Positions 53,908 through 63,429 of a DNA stretch of 64,000 bases are shown here, piece by piece; position 1 is the first letter of the stretch; the number at the start of each line of letters is the position of its first letter. The stretch spans positions 1 to 64,000 of the forward strand of contig NZ_VEGP01000021.1 in the NCBI RefSeq assembly GCF_007679495.1. The letters are read 5' to 3'. The position numbers were made by a program, and so were the translations under genes. Origin of the DNA: Paenibacillus sp. 32O-W. GTDB lineage: Bacteria; Bacillota; Bacilli; Paenibacillales; NBRC-103111. The notes beneath the pieces are model-generated. The model was not told the origin of the DNA, searched no databases, and saw only the letters and a list, made by a program, of their open reading frames with translations.

Positions 53908-54981
53908 TTAATCAATGACGATCAAATTTTTGTCCGAATATGTCAACCGTTCTATTCCGGTATCCGTTATGACGATATCGTCCTCAATGCGGACGCCTCC
54001 GAAGCCCGGAATATAGATGCCCGGCTCGACCGTAACGGTCATTCCAGGCTCCAACACGGTTTCGGACAAATAGGACAAGCCCGGGGCTTCGTGAACCTCC
54101 ATGCCAAGGCCGTGGCCGGTGCTGTGCCCGAAGTTATCGCCGTACCCTGCCCGCTTGATGATATCCCTGGCTAACGCATCGGCTTCTTTGCCTGTCATTC
54201 CCGGCTTAAGATTAGCCAGCGTATGCATCTGAGCCTCCAGCACGATCTGGTAAATTTCCTTATGCTTGTCTGTCGGCTGTCCGAGGCAGACCGTGCGGGT
54301 CAAATCCGAACAGTAGTCTTTGTAATAGGCTCCGAAATCGAGCTTAACATATTCATTCGTTCCCAGCAAACGATCACTCGCGACTCCATGAGGAAGCGCG
54401 GATCTTTCCCCGGAGGCGACAATCGTTTCGAAGGAAGAAGATGCGGCCCCCCGGCTGCGCATATAAAATTCCATCTCCAGCGCAATTTGCTTCTCGGAAA
54501 CACCCGGCTTAAGCTTCGTCTGAATGAAGGAGAAAGTGTCATCGGCCAAAGCGGCGGCCTCCTTCATAATTCGCAGCTCATCCTGATCCTTGATCATTCG
54601 AAGCTTCTGTACGAGCGATTCTGTCGGCACCAGCTCTACATCACCCAAATCGGCGGAGTAACTCAAATACGTGCCGTAGGTGACGTCATTCTGCTCGAAG
54701 CCGAGTCTGCGGATTCCATGCTTGTGCAGAATCTCCTTGACCGAGAGCATAATCTTGCGCTGATGTTCTATGACTTCGAAGTCATTGGCCTGCTCGGCCG
54801 CTTGAGCGGTATAGCGAAAATCGGTCAGCAGAACAGCCCGGTCCTGCGTCACAAGAACGTATCCGGAGCTTCCTGTAAATCCGGTAAGATATTTTCGGTT
54901 ATAGCCATTGGTTACAAAAAGTGCTTCCAGCTCGGCTTTTTCCATCGCTTCTCTTAACCGGGTCAATCTGGACGTTTTCAT
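53908..54981 (-). CDS. yqhT: Xaa-Pro peptidase (M24 family, YqhT)
   Basis: A 357-residue M24B metallopeptidase. The N-terminal creatinase-like domain (about 1-125) is followed by the pita-bread catalytic domain with metal ligands in KLDFGAYYKDYCSDLTRT, GHSTGHGLGMEVHE and VTVEPGIY, then VRIEDD. It would remove residues ahead of proline. The ATG at 54981 has AGGTGA five bases upstream and lies next to the aroQ stop. Confidence 0.93.
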   Translation of the reverse strand: MKTSRLTRLREAMEKAELEALFVTNGYNRKYLTGFTGSSGYVLVTQDRAVLLTDFRYTAQAAEQANDFEVIEHQRKIMLSVKEILHKHGIRRLGFEQNDVTYGTYLSYSADLGDVELVPTESLVQKLRMIKDQDELRIMKEAAALADDTFSFIQTKLKPGVSEKQIALEMEFYMRSRGAASSSFETIVASGERSALPHGVASDRLLGTNEYVKLDFGAYYKDYCSDLTRTVCLGQPTDKHKEIYQIVLEAQMHTLANLKPGMTGKEADALARDIIKRAGYGDNFGHSTGHGLGMEVHEAPGLSYLSETVLEPGMTVTVEPGIYIPGFGGVRIEDDIVITDTGIERLTYSDKNLIVID

Positions 54982-54986
54982 CGCAA

Positions 54987-55433
54987 TCACCTGACTTCCT
55001 TTGTAAGATGCCGGTGCAAAGCCATCAGGCCAAGCTCATAGCTATATTCCCCGAATCCGGTTATTTGGCCCACAGACACCGGAGCAGTAACAGATACATG
55101 ACGGAAAGCTTCGCGCTGATGGATATTCGACAGATGCACTTCTACGACCGGCAGCTGCACCGAGGAGATCGCATCGCGGATCGCATAGCTGTAATGGGTG
55201 AAGGCACCGGGGTTGATGAGGATCCCGTCCATAACCCCGTACGCTTGATGGATGCGGTCGATGAGCTCTCCTTCGTGGTTGGATTGGAAGCATTCCAATT
55301 CCACAGACAGCCTTCCGGCCAGCTGCTGCAGGTTGCGCTCTATGTCCGGCAATGAAGTTGTGCCGTAGACGCCGGGTTCACGAATTCCGAGCATGTTTAA
55401 ATTCGGACCGTGCAGCACCAAAATTTTTTTCAA
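54987..55433 (-). CDS. aroQ: 3-dehydroquinate dehydratase, type II
   Basis: A 148-residue type II dehydroquinase of the shikimate pathway. The family start [21 protein letters not shown] contains the active-site Asn and Arg/Tyr region, and the [17 protein letters not shown] stretch and HLSNIH are conserved. The start is TTG with AGGTGA upstream. It lies before yqhT-efp as in Bacillus (yqhS). Confidence 0.94.
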   Translation of the reverse strand: MKKILVLHGPNLNMLGIREPGVYGTTSLPDIERNLQQLAGRLSVELECFQSNHEGELIDRIHQAYGVMDGILINPGAFTHYSYAIRDAISSVQLPVVEVHLSNIHQREAFRHVSVTAPVSVGQITGFGEYSYELGLMALHRHLTKEVR

Positions 55434-55678
55434 TCAGATCACCTGGATAGTTTGGCTTGATAACGTAGCCATTTTACCATAAGTTTCCCCGGTTTGAGAA
55501 TACTTTTTGATTTTCGCGGGGGTCTATGAGTTGTTGAAAAAACTTGGAAAGACTTATAAGGTCGATGGTTGGCATGCTTCCGATAGTATATCCATTATAT
55601 GATTGCGTAAATCATTGGCATTCCGTACCCGTTTTCGTTAAAATAAAGAAAAAGATTAATGTTGAGAAGGTGAACTTA

Positions 55679-56617
55679 TTGTCTCAGAACAACATCTATG
55701 GCGGACAGGCGGTAATCGAAGGGGTTATGTTTGCCGGTAAGTCCGTCCATGTTACGGCCGTGCGCCGCAAGGACAAGGAAATCTCGTTTCTGGAGGTTCC
55801 TCGTAAAAGCGGTAAGGAATGGGTTCGCATACTCAAGAAAATTCCCTTCCTGAGGGGACTTGTCGCTATTGTGGAATCTACCGCTAACGGCTCCCGCCAT
55901 CTTAATTTTTCCGCAGAGGTATTTGCCGAGGAGGAAGGCGAGGAAGTCAAGCAGGAAGAATCGTCAATGATGGGCAAGCTGACGCTGGTACTCGGGGTAG
56001 CCGTAGTCGGAGTGCTTTCCTTTATTTTCGGCAAGCTTATTTTCACCGTTGTCCCTGCCTTTGTGGAACACATCATTTTTAAAGATCGATTCGAGAACCA
56101 AATTTTGCACAATCTGATTGAAGGCCTGATCAAAATCATTTTCCTCGTCGGCTATATTTATATTATTTCTTTAACACCGCTGATTAAGAGACTGTTCCAA
56201 TATCACGGGGCCGAGCATAAAGTGATCAGCGCTTATGAAGCGGGGGTCCCGCTGACCGTCCAGAATGTGCAGAAGTTCAGCACCCTGCATTACCGCTGCG
56301 GAAGCAGCTTTATGGTACTGACGGTTCTGATCGGGGTCATCATTTATTCCTTCGTGCCATACGATAACTTATGGGATAGAATCTGGCAGCGGATCGTTCT
56401 TCTGCCGGTCGTAATCGGCGTATCTTATGAAGCTCTGCGCTTCACCAACCTGCTGCGGGATACCCCTGTGCTTAAATACTTGGGCTATCCGGGGCTTTGG
56501 CTTCAGATGCTGACAACCAAACAGCCTACAGACGACCAGGTCGAGGTGTCGATCGCTTCGTTCAACCGCATGAGAGAACTGGATTCCGATTTCGGCAAAA
56601 AATCCCTAGTTCCCTAA
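55679..56617 (+). CDS. yqhQ: DUF1385 family membrane protein (YqhQ)
   Basis: A 312-residue polytopic protein. The N terminus NIYGGQAVIEGVMFAG is the family signature, followed by about four membrane helices and the conserved HGAEHKVISAYEAG and LHYRCGSSFMVLT motifs. The start is TTG 55679 (MSQNNIYGG) with AGAAGGTGA upstream; an in-frame ATG at 55544 adds 45 unconserved residues. Function is unknown. It is divergent from aroQ. Confidence 0.88.
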   Translation: MSQNNIYGGQAVIEGVMFAGKSVHVTAVRRKDKEISFLEVPRKSGKEWVRILKKIPFLRGLVAIVESTANGSRHLNFSAEVFAEEEGEEVKQEESSMMGKLTLVLGVAVVGVLSFIFGKLIFTVVPAFVEHIIFKDRFENQILHNLIEGLIKIIFLVGYIYIISLTPLIKRLFQYHGAEHKVISAYEAGVPLTVQNVQKFSTLHYRCGSSFMVLTVLIGVIIYSFVPYDNLWDRIWQRIVLLPVVIGVSYEALRFTNLLRDTPVLKYLGYPGLWLQMLTTKQPTDDQVEVSIASFNRMRELDSDFGKKSLVP

Positions 56618-56628
56618 GGAGGCCGTCC

Positions 56629-56943
56629 ATGAGAAGACGATATCCGACTGCGGTTTATATCGTACTAACACTGATCGCCATTGGTATATTATATAATTTG
56701 GTCAAATCACCGGGCACCTTCCTGCTCCCGGTCATTATCTTCGGAGCGATTTTTCTGCTGTATAAATTCCCTCCGGCCCGCCTTCGCCGCCTGTTCACGT
56801 CCTCCTCTTCTTATTCCCGGCCCAAGCCCAAGCAGCGGACGGGGAGGAGCGGACCCGCACAGAGAAAACGGGCTCGCTTCCGGGTCATTGAAGGAAACAA
56901 GAATAATTCCGGGGATGAAGACGAGCCGCCCCGGTATCACTGA
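56629..56943 (+). CDS. Small membrane protein, YqhP/SA1362-like
   Basis: A 104-residue protein with two adjacent membrane helices (about 7-23 and 28-46) and a long basic, Ser/Arg-rich tail (RPKPKQRTGRSGPAQRKRAR). The position between yqhQ and the patatin gene matches B. subtilis yqhP. AGGAGG precedes the ATG. Its last seven bases overlap the convergent patatin gene. Function is unknown. Confidence 0.72.
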   Translation: MRRRYPTAVYIVLTLIAIGILYNLVKSPGTFLLPVIIFGAIFLLYKFPPARLRRLFTSSSSYSRPKPKQRTGRSGPAQRKRARFRVIEGNKNNSGDEDEPPRYH

Positions 56944-57917
56944 CGGACGACTGCCATTGCGGCTACGTCCGTCTTTTTGCATTTGGCCAGGTAATCCTCG
57001 TACGACCATTTATCGAAAAATTTGGCCGCGGCCTTCCTGCCGGATTCATACAGCTCCATGCTTTTCTCTTTGGACAGATCAAATTCGGTCGTATGAATGC
57101 CCAATGTCGGAATTTTAATAGTGCGAAAAGACTTGTGTTCTTCGATGAATCTTTCATCATGTGCATCCATCATGGTCGAGAACAGAGCTTGCAGCATGCT
57201 AAGAGGGCCGACAATCCGGTTAGGCTCGTTGCTTCCCCGGCCTACGAGCTGAAATCCCAATGTCGGCAAAATCTTCTCCCCCGGTTCCGCTTCATGGGCA
57301 TCGAATAACCATAGGGGGAAATTACTCAACAATCCTCCGTCCACTATGTAAACAAATTGATCTGTAAATTTTTCCTTCTTCTTGCGGGGATATCTCTTGC
57401 GGATAATGACCGGATCGAAAAAATAAGGAATGCTGGTGCTCATGCGAATCGCTTTGGCCACCGTAAATTTGTGGGGATCGATTCCGTAACGGGAAATATC
57501 GTCGGGAAGGACGAGCAATCTCCCGAGGGAAATGTCGGAGGCAATGATTTTCAGCCGGTTATAGGGCAGATCCGCGAACGTCCGGATTCCTTTGGCCTGC
57601 AGCAGCTTGTAAATCCAGTATTCCAGCTCCTCACCGGAATATAGCCCTTTTTTAACGAACAGCCGGATGGCCGGACCAATCCACCTTATTTGGTGGAGCC
57701 AGCTTTTTTTCAGAAAGGATATAAAGGGAGTGCTCAGAATGATTTGCTTCATTTCTTCCCCTTTATAGCCCGCTGCCAATAAGGCAGCCACTATGGACCC
57801 TGACGACGTTCCCGCCAACTGGTGGAAGGTAACCCCTCTTCTCTCCGCCTCGCTGACCGCCCCTGCCAATCCTATAGCCTTCACTCCACCGCCTTCAAAA
57901 ACGGCATTGACCTTCAT
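56937..57917 (-). CDS. yqhO: Patatin-like phospholipase (YqhO)
   Basis: A 326-residue patatin-fold acyl hydrolase. The oxyanion loop FEGGGVKAIGLAGA, the nucleophile in GTSSGSIVAAL and the aspartate in VDGGLLSNFP make up the Ser-Asp dyad. It probably acts on membrane lipids. The ATG at 57917 has GGAGG seven bases upstream; the frame extends 59 codons further but that extension is unlike protein. It lies between yqhP-like and mntR as in Bacillus. Confidence 0.9.
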   Translation of the reverse strand: MKVNAVFEGGGVKAIGLAGAVSEAERRGVTFHQLAGTSSGSIVAALLAAGYKGEEMKQIILSTPFISFLKKSWLHQIRWIGPAIRLFVKKGLYSGEELEYWIYKLLQAKGIRTFADLPYNRLKIIASDISLGRLLVLPDDISRYGIDPHKFTVAKAIRMSTSIPYFFDPVIIRKRYPRKKKEKFTDQFVYIVDGGLLSNFPLWLFDAHEAEPGEKILPTLGFQLVGRGSNEPNRIVGPLSMLQALFSTMMDAHDERFIEEHKSFRTIKIPTLGIHTTEFDLSKEKSMELYESGRKAAAKFFDKWSYEDYLAKCKKTDVAAMAVVRQ

Positions 57918-58092
57918 CGCTCCGCCTCCCCCGTCTGCCGAATCCGTATGAATACGAGTCGTTGTATATGTATGACGACGGGAGATGTCCCTAGAACCGC
58001 TGCCAGGGACTCGTTCATGACGGAAAGCGGTTGGCGCCGGGGTACGGACAGACAAATTCCGAGAACCACTTTGTCTTTCGCTCCAAGTAAAC

Positions 58093-58113
58093 AAAAAAAG
58101 GACCCGCAGGTCC
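58093..58113 (-). terminator. Terminator of mntR
   Basis: GGACC and GGTCC (58100-58113) form a five-pair stem followed on the minus strand by TTTTTTTG. It starts about 17 bp past the mntR stop. Confidence 0.75.
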
Positions 58114-58129
58114 TCTTCTTCTTGTTATT

Positions 58130-58552
58130 CTATTCGGCTTCCATCTCGGCCCGAAGCTGTTTAAGCTGCTCCGATGCTTCGGGATGCCGGTTGAAATACT
58201 CTACCAGCACTTCAATGCATGTAATAGAATCCCAGCTTAAATGATGCTCGATTCCTTCTACATCCGCGTAGATATTTTCTTCCTGTACACCAATGACCTC
58301 AAGAAATTGCTCCAGCAGGTGATGCCGTTCTACCAATCTTTTACCCATCTTCTTGCCCTTGGGTGTTAAAATAAGTCCACGATATTTCTCGTAGACTAGG
58401 TAGCTGTCTTTATCGAGTTTTTGGATCATTTTAGTTACAGAGGAAGGATGAACAGCCAGACCTTCTGCAATATCGGATACACGGGCATAGCCCTTCTCAT
58501 CGATTAATTTATAAATGCGTTCCAAATAATCTTCCATACTCGGTGTGGCCAT
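58130..58552 (-). CDS. mntR: Manganese-responsive transcriptional regulator MntR
   Basis: A 140-residue DtxR-family regulator. The winged helix ([20 protein letters not shown]) is followed by the dimer domain. The manganese ligands fall at the same numbers as in B. subtilis MntR: Asp8, Glu11, His77, Glu99, Glu102 and His103. It represses manganese uptake when Mn is abundant. AAGGAGGGG precedes the ATG. A TTTGGACTAAGTAAA stretch near 58620 loosely resembles an MntR site. Confidence 0.94.
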   Translation of the reverse strand: MATPSMEDYLERIYKLIDEKGYARVSDIAEGLAVHPSSVTKMIQKLDKDSYLVYEKYRGLILTPKGKKMGKRLVERHHLLEQFLEVIGVQEENIYADVEGIEHHLSWDSITCIEVLVEYFNRHPEASEQLKQLRAEMEAE

Positions 58553-58754
58553 CCGAACCCCTCCTTGCCAGTTTAACCACAACTAAACCGCTCAATAGTA
58601 CTGTATGTATGATATACCATTTGGACTAAGTAAAGCAAGTTTACCATAAAAACAACCATCAGTTGTTTATTCCCATGTGTTAAACAGGGATCTCTTACGA
58701 ATTCTAACGGATAGAACCATCCATACCATTTAGAAAGGAGCCTCGAACCCGCCT

Positions 58755-59813
58755 ATGTCTGTTCAAACGGCCCGCCCGCCGCGAAGCACTAAAGTTTTCA
58801 TTCCGGAATTGGTCTATTTCGAACCGAACGCTTTGAATTATCCCAAAGGAGTTCGGATTATGGAATGGGCTAAGAAGGAAGGGCTTCCTATCCGGATGAC
58901 GACTTCGCATAACCGAATCACCAATCTGCCGGGGGATAACGAATTCGCCAAGTATCGTATGGCCAAAAATACACTGGTCGTTGGAGTACGCAAAACACTT
59001 ACCTTCGACCAATCCAAGCCTTCCGCGGAATATGCGATTCCGATTGCGACCGGCTGTATGGCTCATTGCCATTACTGTTACTTGCAGACGACGCTCGGGG
59101 CGAAGCCTTATATCCGCGTTTATGTCAATACGGATGAAATCCTGCAGGCCGCTAAAAAATATATCGATGAACGCGCCCCGGAAATCACCCGCTTCGAAGC
59201 CGCATGTACATCCGATCCGCTAGGGCTGGAGCATATCAGCGGCTCCCTGTCCGAGTTGATCGAATTCATGGCGGACGAACCTTACGGCCGGCTGCGTTTC
59301 GTCAGTAAATTCCACCATGTCGAGCCGCTGCTTAATCTTAGGCATAACGGCCATACCCGCATCCGTTTCAGTGTCAATGCGGACTATGTTATCAAACAAT
59401 TCGAGCCCGGAACCTCCACCTTCGCGGAACGAATCGAAGCCGCCGGTAAGATTGCCAAAGCAGGATACCCGCTCGGCTTCATCATTGCCCCGATTATTTG
59501 GCATGAGGGCTGGGAAGAAGGGTATGCGCATCTGTTGGAGAAGCTTAAGGAAGCTTTACCCCGCGAAGCCGTCAAGGACCTGACCTTCGAGCTGATTCAG
59601 CACCGGTTCACCAAAACGGCGAAAAACGTCATTCTCAAGCGCTATCCGAAGACAAAGCTGGAAATGGACGAAGCGAAACGAAAGTATAAGTGGGGGCGCT
59701 GGGGACAGGGCAAGTACGTATATCCCGACGAACAGGCCCAAGCACTCAGGGAGCATATTACCGAACAAATCTTCGATAAATTCCCGGAAGCGACTATCGA
59801 TTATTTCACTTGA
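58755..59813 (+). CDS. splB: Spore photoproduct lyase
   Basis: A 352-residue radical SAM enzyme that reverses the spore thymine photoproduct during germination. The Fe-S cluster Cys are C101, C105 and C108 in CMAHCHYC, and the conserved donor Cys is C151 in FEAACTSD. It is divergent from mntR. AAGGAG lies 14 bp before the ATG, longer than usual. No splA gene is seen. Confidence 0.95.
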   Translation: MSVQTARPPRSTKVFIPELVYFEPNALNYPKGVRIMEWAKKEGLPIRMTTSHNRITNLPGDNEFAKYRMAKNTLVVGVRKTLTFDQSKPSAEYAIPIATGCMAHCHYCYLQTTLGAKPYIRVYVNTDEILQAAKKYIDERAPEITRFEAACTSDPLGLEHISGSLSELIEFMADEPYGRLRFVSKFHHVEPLLNLRHNGHTRIRFSVNADYVIKQFEPGTSTFAERIEAAGKIAKAGYPLGFIIAPIIWHEGWEEGYAHLLEKLKEALPREAVKDLTFELIQHRFTKTAKNVILKRYPKTKLEMDEAKRKYKWGRWGQGKYVYPDEQAQALREHITEQIFDKFPEATIDYFT

Positions 59814-59848
59814 TAGTTCTGCAGCACACCCACCACCGTCAGGCTACG

Positions 59849-60565
59849 TTACATCAGCTTCAGCAGCCAGTCCGGCGTCCATTCGTTAAACCAGATCGTT
59901 ATTCGAGTCAGTTGATCGGTGTATAACAGCACCGCCATCACGATCATTAAAGCTCCCCCCACCTTCATCAAGGGCGCCGAATAACGGAGAATCCAGCGGG
60001 TAGACCCGATAAAGAAGGCGAGAATGAGAAACGGGAGCGCGAATCCCAATGAGTAAGCGGTAATCAAAGCAAACCATGTGCTCGGCTCAGAAGCCGCCAA
60101 AGCAAGAATGGCCGAAAGAATCGGGCCGACACAGGGAGACCAGCCTGCAGCGAAGCCTATTCCAATAAGAAAAGAGCCCAAATAACCGGCCGGCTTCCAT
60201 TTGAACTGCAGCTTGCGTTCTTTCATCAGCCATTGCGGCTGAAATATACCGATCATAAATAATCCCATAGCCAGAATAAGAACGGCCGCCAGCTTGCGGA
60301 TCAAATCCTGATATTGGCTGAACAAGCCGGACAGCGTTCCGGCTCCCCATCCCAACACATAAAATACAACCGAAAAGCCAACGACAAAAAACAAGGAATG
60401 CACGAATGTCTGCAGCCTTACGCGGCTTTTATTGCCGCTGCTCTTAAGCTCGCTCACCGAAATCCCGGTAATGTAGGACAAATATGACGGATATAACGGC
60501 AAGCAGCAAGGAGAAATAAAAGACGCTATCCCGGCCAACAAGGCAATTCCAACGTTGATTTCCAT
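59849..60565 (-). CDS. ccdA: Cytochrome c biogenesis protein CcdA
   Basis: A 238-residue CcdA/DsbD-like thiol transporter with six membrane helices. One redox Cys lies in FISPCCLPLYPSYLSY and the other in AAGWSPCVGPILS. It passes electrons from cytoplasmic thioredoxin to extracytoplasmic thioredoxin-like proteins; in Bacillus it serves cytochrome c and spore cortex maturation. It lies 27 bp after the zinc ABC permease gene and may be cotranscribed with it. GGAAGG precedes the ATG. Confidence 0.92.
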   Translation of the reverse strand: MEINVGIALLAGIASFISPCCLPLYPSYLSYITGISVSELKSSGNKSRVRLQTFVHSLFFVVGFSVVFYVLGWGAGTLSGLFSQYQDLIRKLAAVLILAMGLFMIGIFQPQWLMKERKLQFKWKPAGYLGSFLIGIGFAAGWSPCVGPILSAILALAASEPSTWFALITAYSLGFALPFLILAFFIGSTRWILRYSAPLMKVGGALMIVMAVLLYTDQLTRITIWFNEWTPDWLLKLM

Positions 60566-60592
60566 AGCGGTTTTCCTTCCCTCTGAATGCTC

Positions 60593-61399
60593 CTATTTCG
60601 CTCTGGAACCCGCCCGGAAGAGCAGGGTTACAAGCAGTATCATGATCAATAATAGCACAACCGAGGAGCCCGGCGCCAAGTTCCAGATGCCTGCCGCAAC
60701 CAAGCCGGCAATGACGGCCGTTTCGGAAAATAATACAGCCATAAAAACAGAATGTTTAAAGCTCCTCGCCACCGCCAGACTGGCCGCTACCGGGATGGTC
60801 AGCAGGGAGGAAACAAGGAGAGCCCCGACGATTTTAATGGCCACGCTGATAACGAGAGCCGTAAGCATGGTAATCAGAATATTATAGTAACGGATCGGCA
60901 AGCCGCTGACCGCGGCCGCTTCCTCATCGAAGAACATAAGGAACCATTCCTTGAAATTAACGAGCACAACGGCAACGACAAGAACGGTTACAATGCAAAC
61001 GAGCCACAAGTCCATTTGGTCCAAAGTATAAATGCTTCCGAACAGATAGCTCGTCACCTTTACATTAAAGCCTTTGCCCATTGTGAATAAGAAGGTCGCC
61101 AGAGCGATACCGCCGGACATAATAATGGCAATCGATAGTTCGGCATAGGTTTTGTAGGCTTTGCGCAGCCATTCGATGGCAAAGGAAGCAAGCAGCGCAA
61201 AGACAAGTCCCACTGCAACCGGATAAAGATTAATCAAAAATCCGAGAGCAACCCCGGCGATCGTGACGTGCGCCAGCGTATCCCCAATCATCGACAATCT
61301 TCTCAGAACAAGAAACACCCCCATTAACGGGGCTGTAATTCCGATCAGAATTCCGCCTATCAATGCTCTTTGAAAAAAAGGCTCCAAAAAAATATCCAC
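60593..61399 (-). CDS. znuB: Zinc/manganese ABC transporter permease
   Basis: A 268-residue ABC-3 family permease with about eight membrane helices and the conserved RRLSMIGDTLAHVTIAGVALG segment. It pairs with the ATPase and the His-rich binding protein upstream. The start is GTG with AGAGGA upstream. The His-rich partner favours zinc over manganese. Confidence 0.9.
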   Translation of the reverse strand: MDIFLEPFFQRALIGGILIGITAPLMGVFLVLRRLSMIGDTLAHVTIAGVALGFLINLYPVAVGLVFALLASFAIEWLRKAYKTYAELSIAIIMSGGIALATFLFTMGKGFNVKVTSYLFGSIYTLDQMDLWLVCIVTVLVVAVVLVNFKEWFLMFFDEEAAAVSGLPIRYYNILITMLTALVISVAIKIVGALLVSSLLTIPVAASLAVARSFKHSVFMAVLFSETAVIAGLVAAGIWNLAPGSSVVLLLIMILLVTLLFRAGSRAK

Positions 61400-61418
61400 T
61401 CGTTTTTTCCTCTTTCCC

Positions 61419-62213
61419 TTATCGGAGTTGCACCGGTTCGCGCAAGTCGGTCAATGTATGGGCCAGACCGGTCTCATCGCAATTTTCCGGACTATGCGTA
61501 TGTTTGATATAAAACTGGATTTTACCGGAGCTGTGAACCGGCTCATGGCCGAGATAGGATTCCAGCATATCCAAGTCATGCGTCACCATGATGAACGTTA
61601 TATGATGATGCTGATGCATATGACGGATCATATGAAAGAAGCTTTCCTGCGTTTCCGCATCAATGCCGACGGTCGGCTCGTCCAGAATCAGCAGGTCGGG
61701 ATTGTTGACAAGCGCGCGGGCCAGGAACACTCTCTGCTGCTGTCCCCCTGACAGCTGCCCGATCTTGCGCTCCTGCAAATTGCTGATTCCCATTGCCTCA
61801 AGCGCTTCATCCACTTTGCGGATATCGTCCCTGGTTATTCTTCGGAACAGCTTCTTCCGCCCATACAATCCGGACATCACAACTTCCTTCACGGTGGCGG
61901 GAAACAGCGGATTGAAATTATTTTTTTGCGGAACATAGCCTATTCTTTCCCAGTCCTTAAAGCTGGCGACCGGCTCGTTGAAGAGCCTTACTTCCCCGCG
62001 GACGGGCTTAATCAGGCCTACGATCATTTTTAACAGCGTTGTCTTCCCGGCTCCATTGGAACCGACAACTCCTACGAAATCCCTCTGCAGAATTTGCAGG
62101 GACAAGTCGCTGATCACGTCTTTGCGGTCATAGGAGAAGAAAATACGGTCCAGCTTGACTACCGGATCGTGGCACTTTCCGTCAAACCCGCTGACATCTC
62201 TAGGGGTATCCAT
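61419..62213 (-). CDS. znuC: Zinc ABC transporter ATP-binding protein
   Basis: A 264-residue ABC ATPase with Walker A GSNGAGKTTLL, signature LSGGQQQR and Walker B LLILDEPTVGID. It ends with a His-containing tail. It powers uptake through the adjacent permease. AAGGAG precedes the ATG. Confidence 0.92.
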   Translation of the reverse strand: MDTPRDVSGFDGKCHDPVVKLDRIFFSYDRKDVISDLSLQILQRDFVGVVGSNGAGKTTLLKMIVGLIKPVRGEVRLFNEPVASFKDWERIGYVPQKNNFNPLFPATVKEVVMSGLYGRKKLFRRITRDDIRKVDEALEAMGISNLQERKIGQLSGGQQQRVFLARALVNNPDLLILDEPTVGIDAETQESFFHMIRHMHQHHHITFIMVTHDLDMLESYLGHEPVHSSGKIQFYIKHTHSPENCDETGLAHTLTDLREPVQLR

Positions 62214-62293
62214 ATCCTTAACTCTCCTTCGGAAGAAAACGAAAAAGACGTCTACAGCAGCTTCAGGTCTGTACCGCCTCTTCCGTTAACGCA

Positions 62294-63289
62294 TTATTGC
62301 AAAGCTTTCACCAAATGATCTAAATTATTCTCCATAACGGAAAAATAGTCCTCCCCTGCAGCAAGCTGTTCGTCCGTCAAGCCTTCCAGAGGATTCAGCA
62401 CGAGCGTCTCTATCTGTAAATCTTTAGCCAGCGTATTAGCTAAAGCGTCGGAAACCAGCTCTTCGAAGAAAATATATTTGACGTTATTTTCCCGTACAAA
62501 TTGGCTGATCTCTTTCATATCCTGGGCTGTCGGCTCCGCATCCGGCGCCAGTCCCATAATCGCCTTCTGTGTCAGTCCGTAGTCATGAGCCAAATAACCG
62601 AAAGCCTGGTGCGAAACGACGATTTCCTTCTTCGGCAGTGCGCTCAATGTTTCCTTGTACTTCTGATGAAGACGATCCAAATCTTCAGCCAGCTTGCTAT
62701 AATTGGCTTCATAATAGTCCTTATTGCCGGCGTCCGCCTCCACCAGGGCGTTCTTGATCTTCTCGGCCATCGCTTTGGCATTGTTCGGGCTCAGCCATAC
62801 ATGGGGATCCATCTCGCCGTGCTCGTGATGACCGCCTTCGTGATCCTCTTCTCCATTATTCTTCCCCTCGTCCGCAGCATGCTCGTCATGGTGGGAATCT
62901 TCCTCATGATCGTGATCTCCGGGAAGCAATTCGAGCCCTTGGCTCGCCTCCACAATCTTAACGCCGGTATCCGGCTTCATACTGCCGAGGAAATCCTCCA
63001 CCCAGCCTTCGAAATTGGCACCTTGATAGACAAACACATCGGCCTGGTTAATCAGACGGATATCCTTGCTCTTGGGTGACCAATCGTGCGGCTCCACTCC
63101 GGCCGGAACCAGATTGATGACATGTGCGCGGTCTCCACCGATTTTGGAAGCAAAATCATAGAGCGGGTAGAAGCTGGTGACGACATTCGTCTTGTCTTCG
63201 GCCAGATCAGAGCCGCCGCCGCAGCCCCCTAACAGAGCGGCAAAAACAATAAGAAGCACAAAAGCGCCGCAATAAATCCGATTTCTCAT
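62294..63289 (-). CDS. znuA: Zinc-binding lipoprotein of the ABC importer
   Basis: A 331-residue cluster A-I binding protein. The N terminus is a lipoprotein signal with LLGGC as lipobox (Cys near 23). A His/Asp-rich loop of about 35 residues (GDHDHEEDSHHDEHAADEG and EDHEGGHHEHGE) is characteristic of zinc-binding members. Metal ligands are suggested by VEPHDWSP, MDPHVWLS and VVSHQAFGYLA. GAGGGAG precedes the ATG, and a Zur-like box lies upstream. Confidence 0.92.
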   Translation of the reverse strand: MRNRIYCGAFVLLIVFAALLGGCGGGSDLAEDKTNVVTSFYPLYDFASKIGGDRAHVINLVPAGVEPHDWSPKSKDIRLINQADVFVYQGANFEGWVEDFLGSMKPDTGVKIVEASQGLELLPGDHDHEEDSHHDEHAADEGKNNGEEDHEGGHHEHGEMDPHVWLSPNNAKAMAEKIKNALVEADAGNKDYYEANYSKLAEDLDRLHQKYKETLSALPKKEIVVSHQAFGYLAHDYGLTQKAIMGLAPDAEPTAQDMKEISQFVRENNVKYIFFEELVSDALANTLAKDLQIETLVLNPLEGLTDEQLAAGEDYFSVMENNLDHLVKALQ

Positions 63290-63319
63290 TAGCTGTAGTC
63301 TCCCTCGATAAATGACTGT

Positions 63320-63354
63320 AAATCGTAATCATCCTTATTTACAGTACGATTATA
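63320..63354. promoter_or_regulatory. Candidate Zur operator upstream of znuA
   Basis: AAATCGTAATCAT at 63320-63332 matches the left part of the Bacillus Zur box, AAATCGTAAT-n-AT, and ATTT at 63337-63340 matches its end, about 17 of 21 positions overall. A second half-site, TACGATTATA, lies at 63345-63354. The box is 30 bp ahead of the znuA start. Confidence 0.6.
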
Positions 63355-63393
63355 CGGGCAGTTTTATCGATTTGTCAACCGGACAATAAGGCG

Positions 63394-63425
63394 CAAAGCC
63401 CGCCTCCAACTTGGAAGCGGGCTTT
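63394..63425 (-). terminator. Terminator-like hairpin of metG
   Basis: AAGCCCGC and GCGGGCTT, with an inner TCCAA/TTGGA, form a long stem at 63394-63425, just past the metG stop. The following minus-strand T content (TTTGCGCCTTATT) is moderate. Confidence 0.6.
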
Positions 63426-63429
63426 ATTG

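Noticed and set aside
58600-58660. MntR operator upstream of mntR
   Set aside because: TTTGGACTAAGTAAA matches the consensus too loosely to list as a site; mentioned only under mntR.
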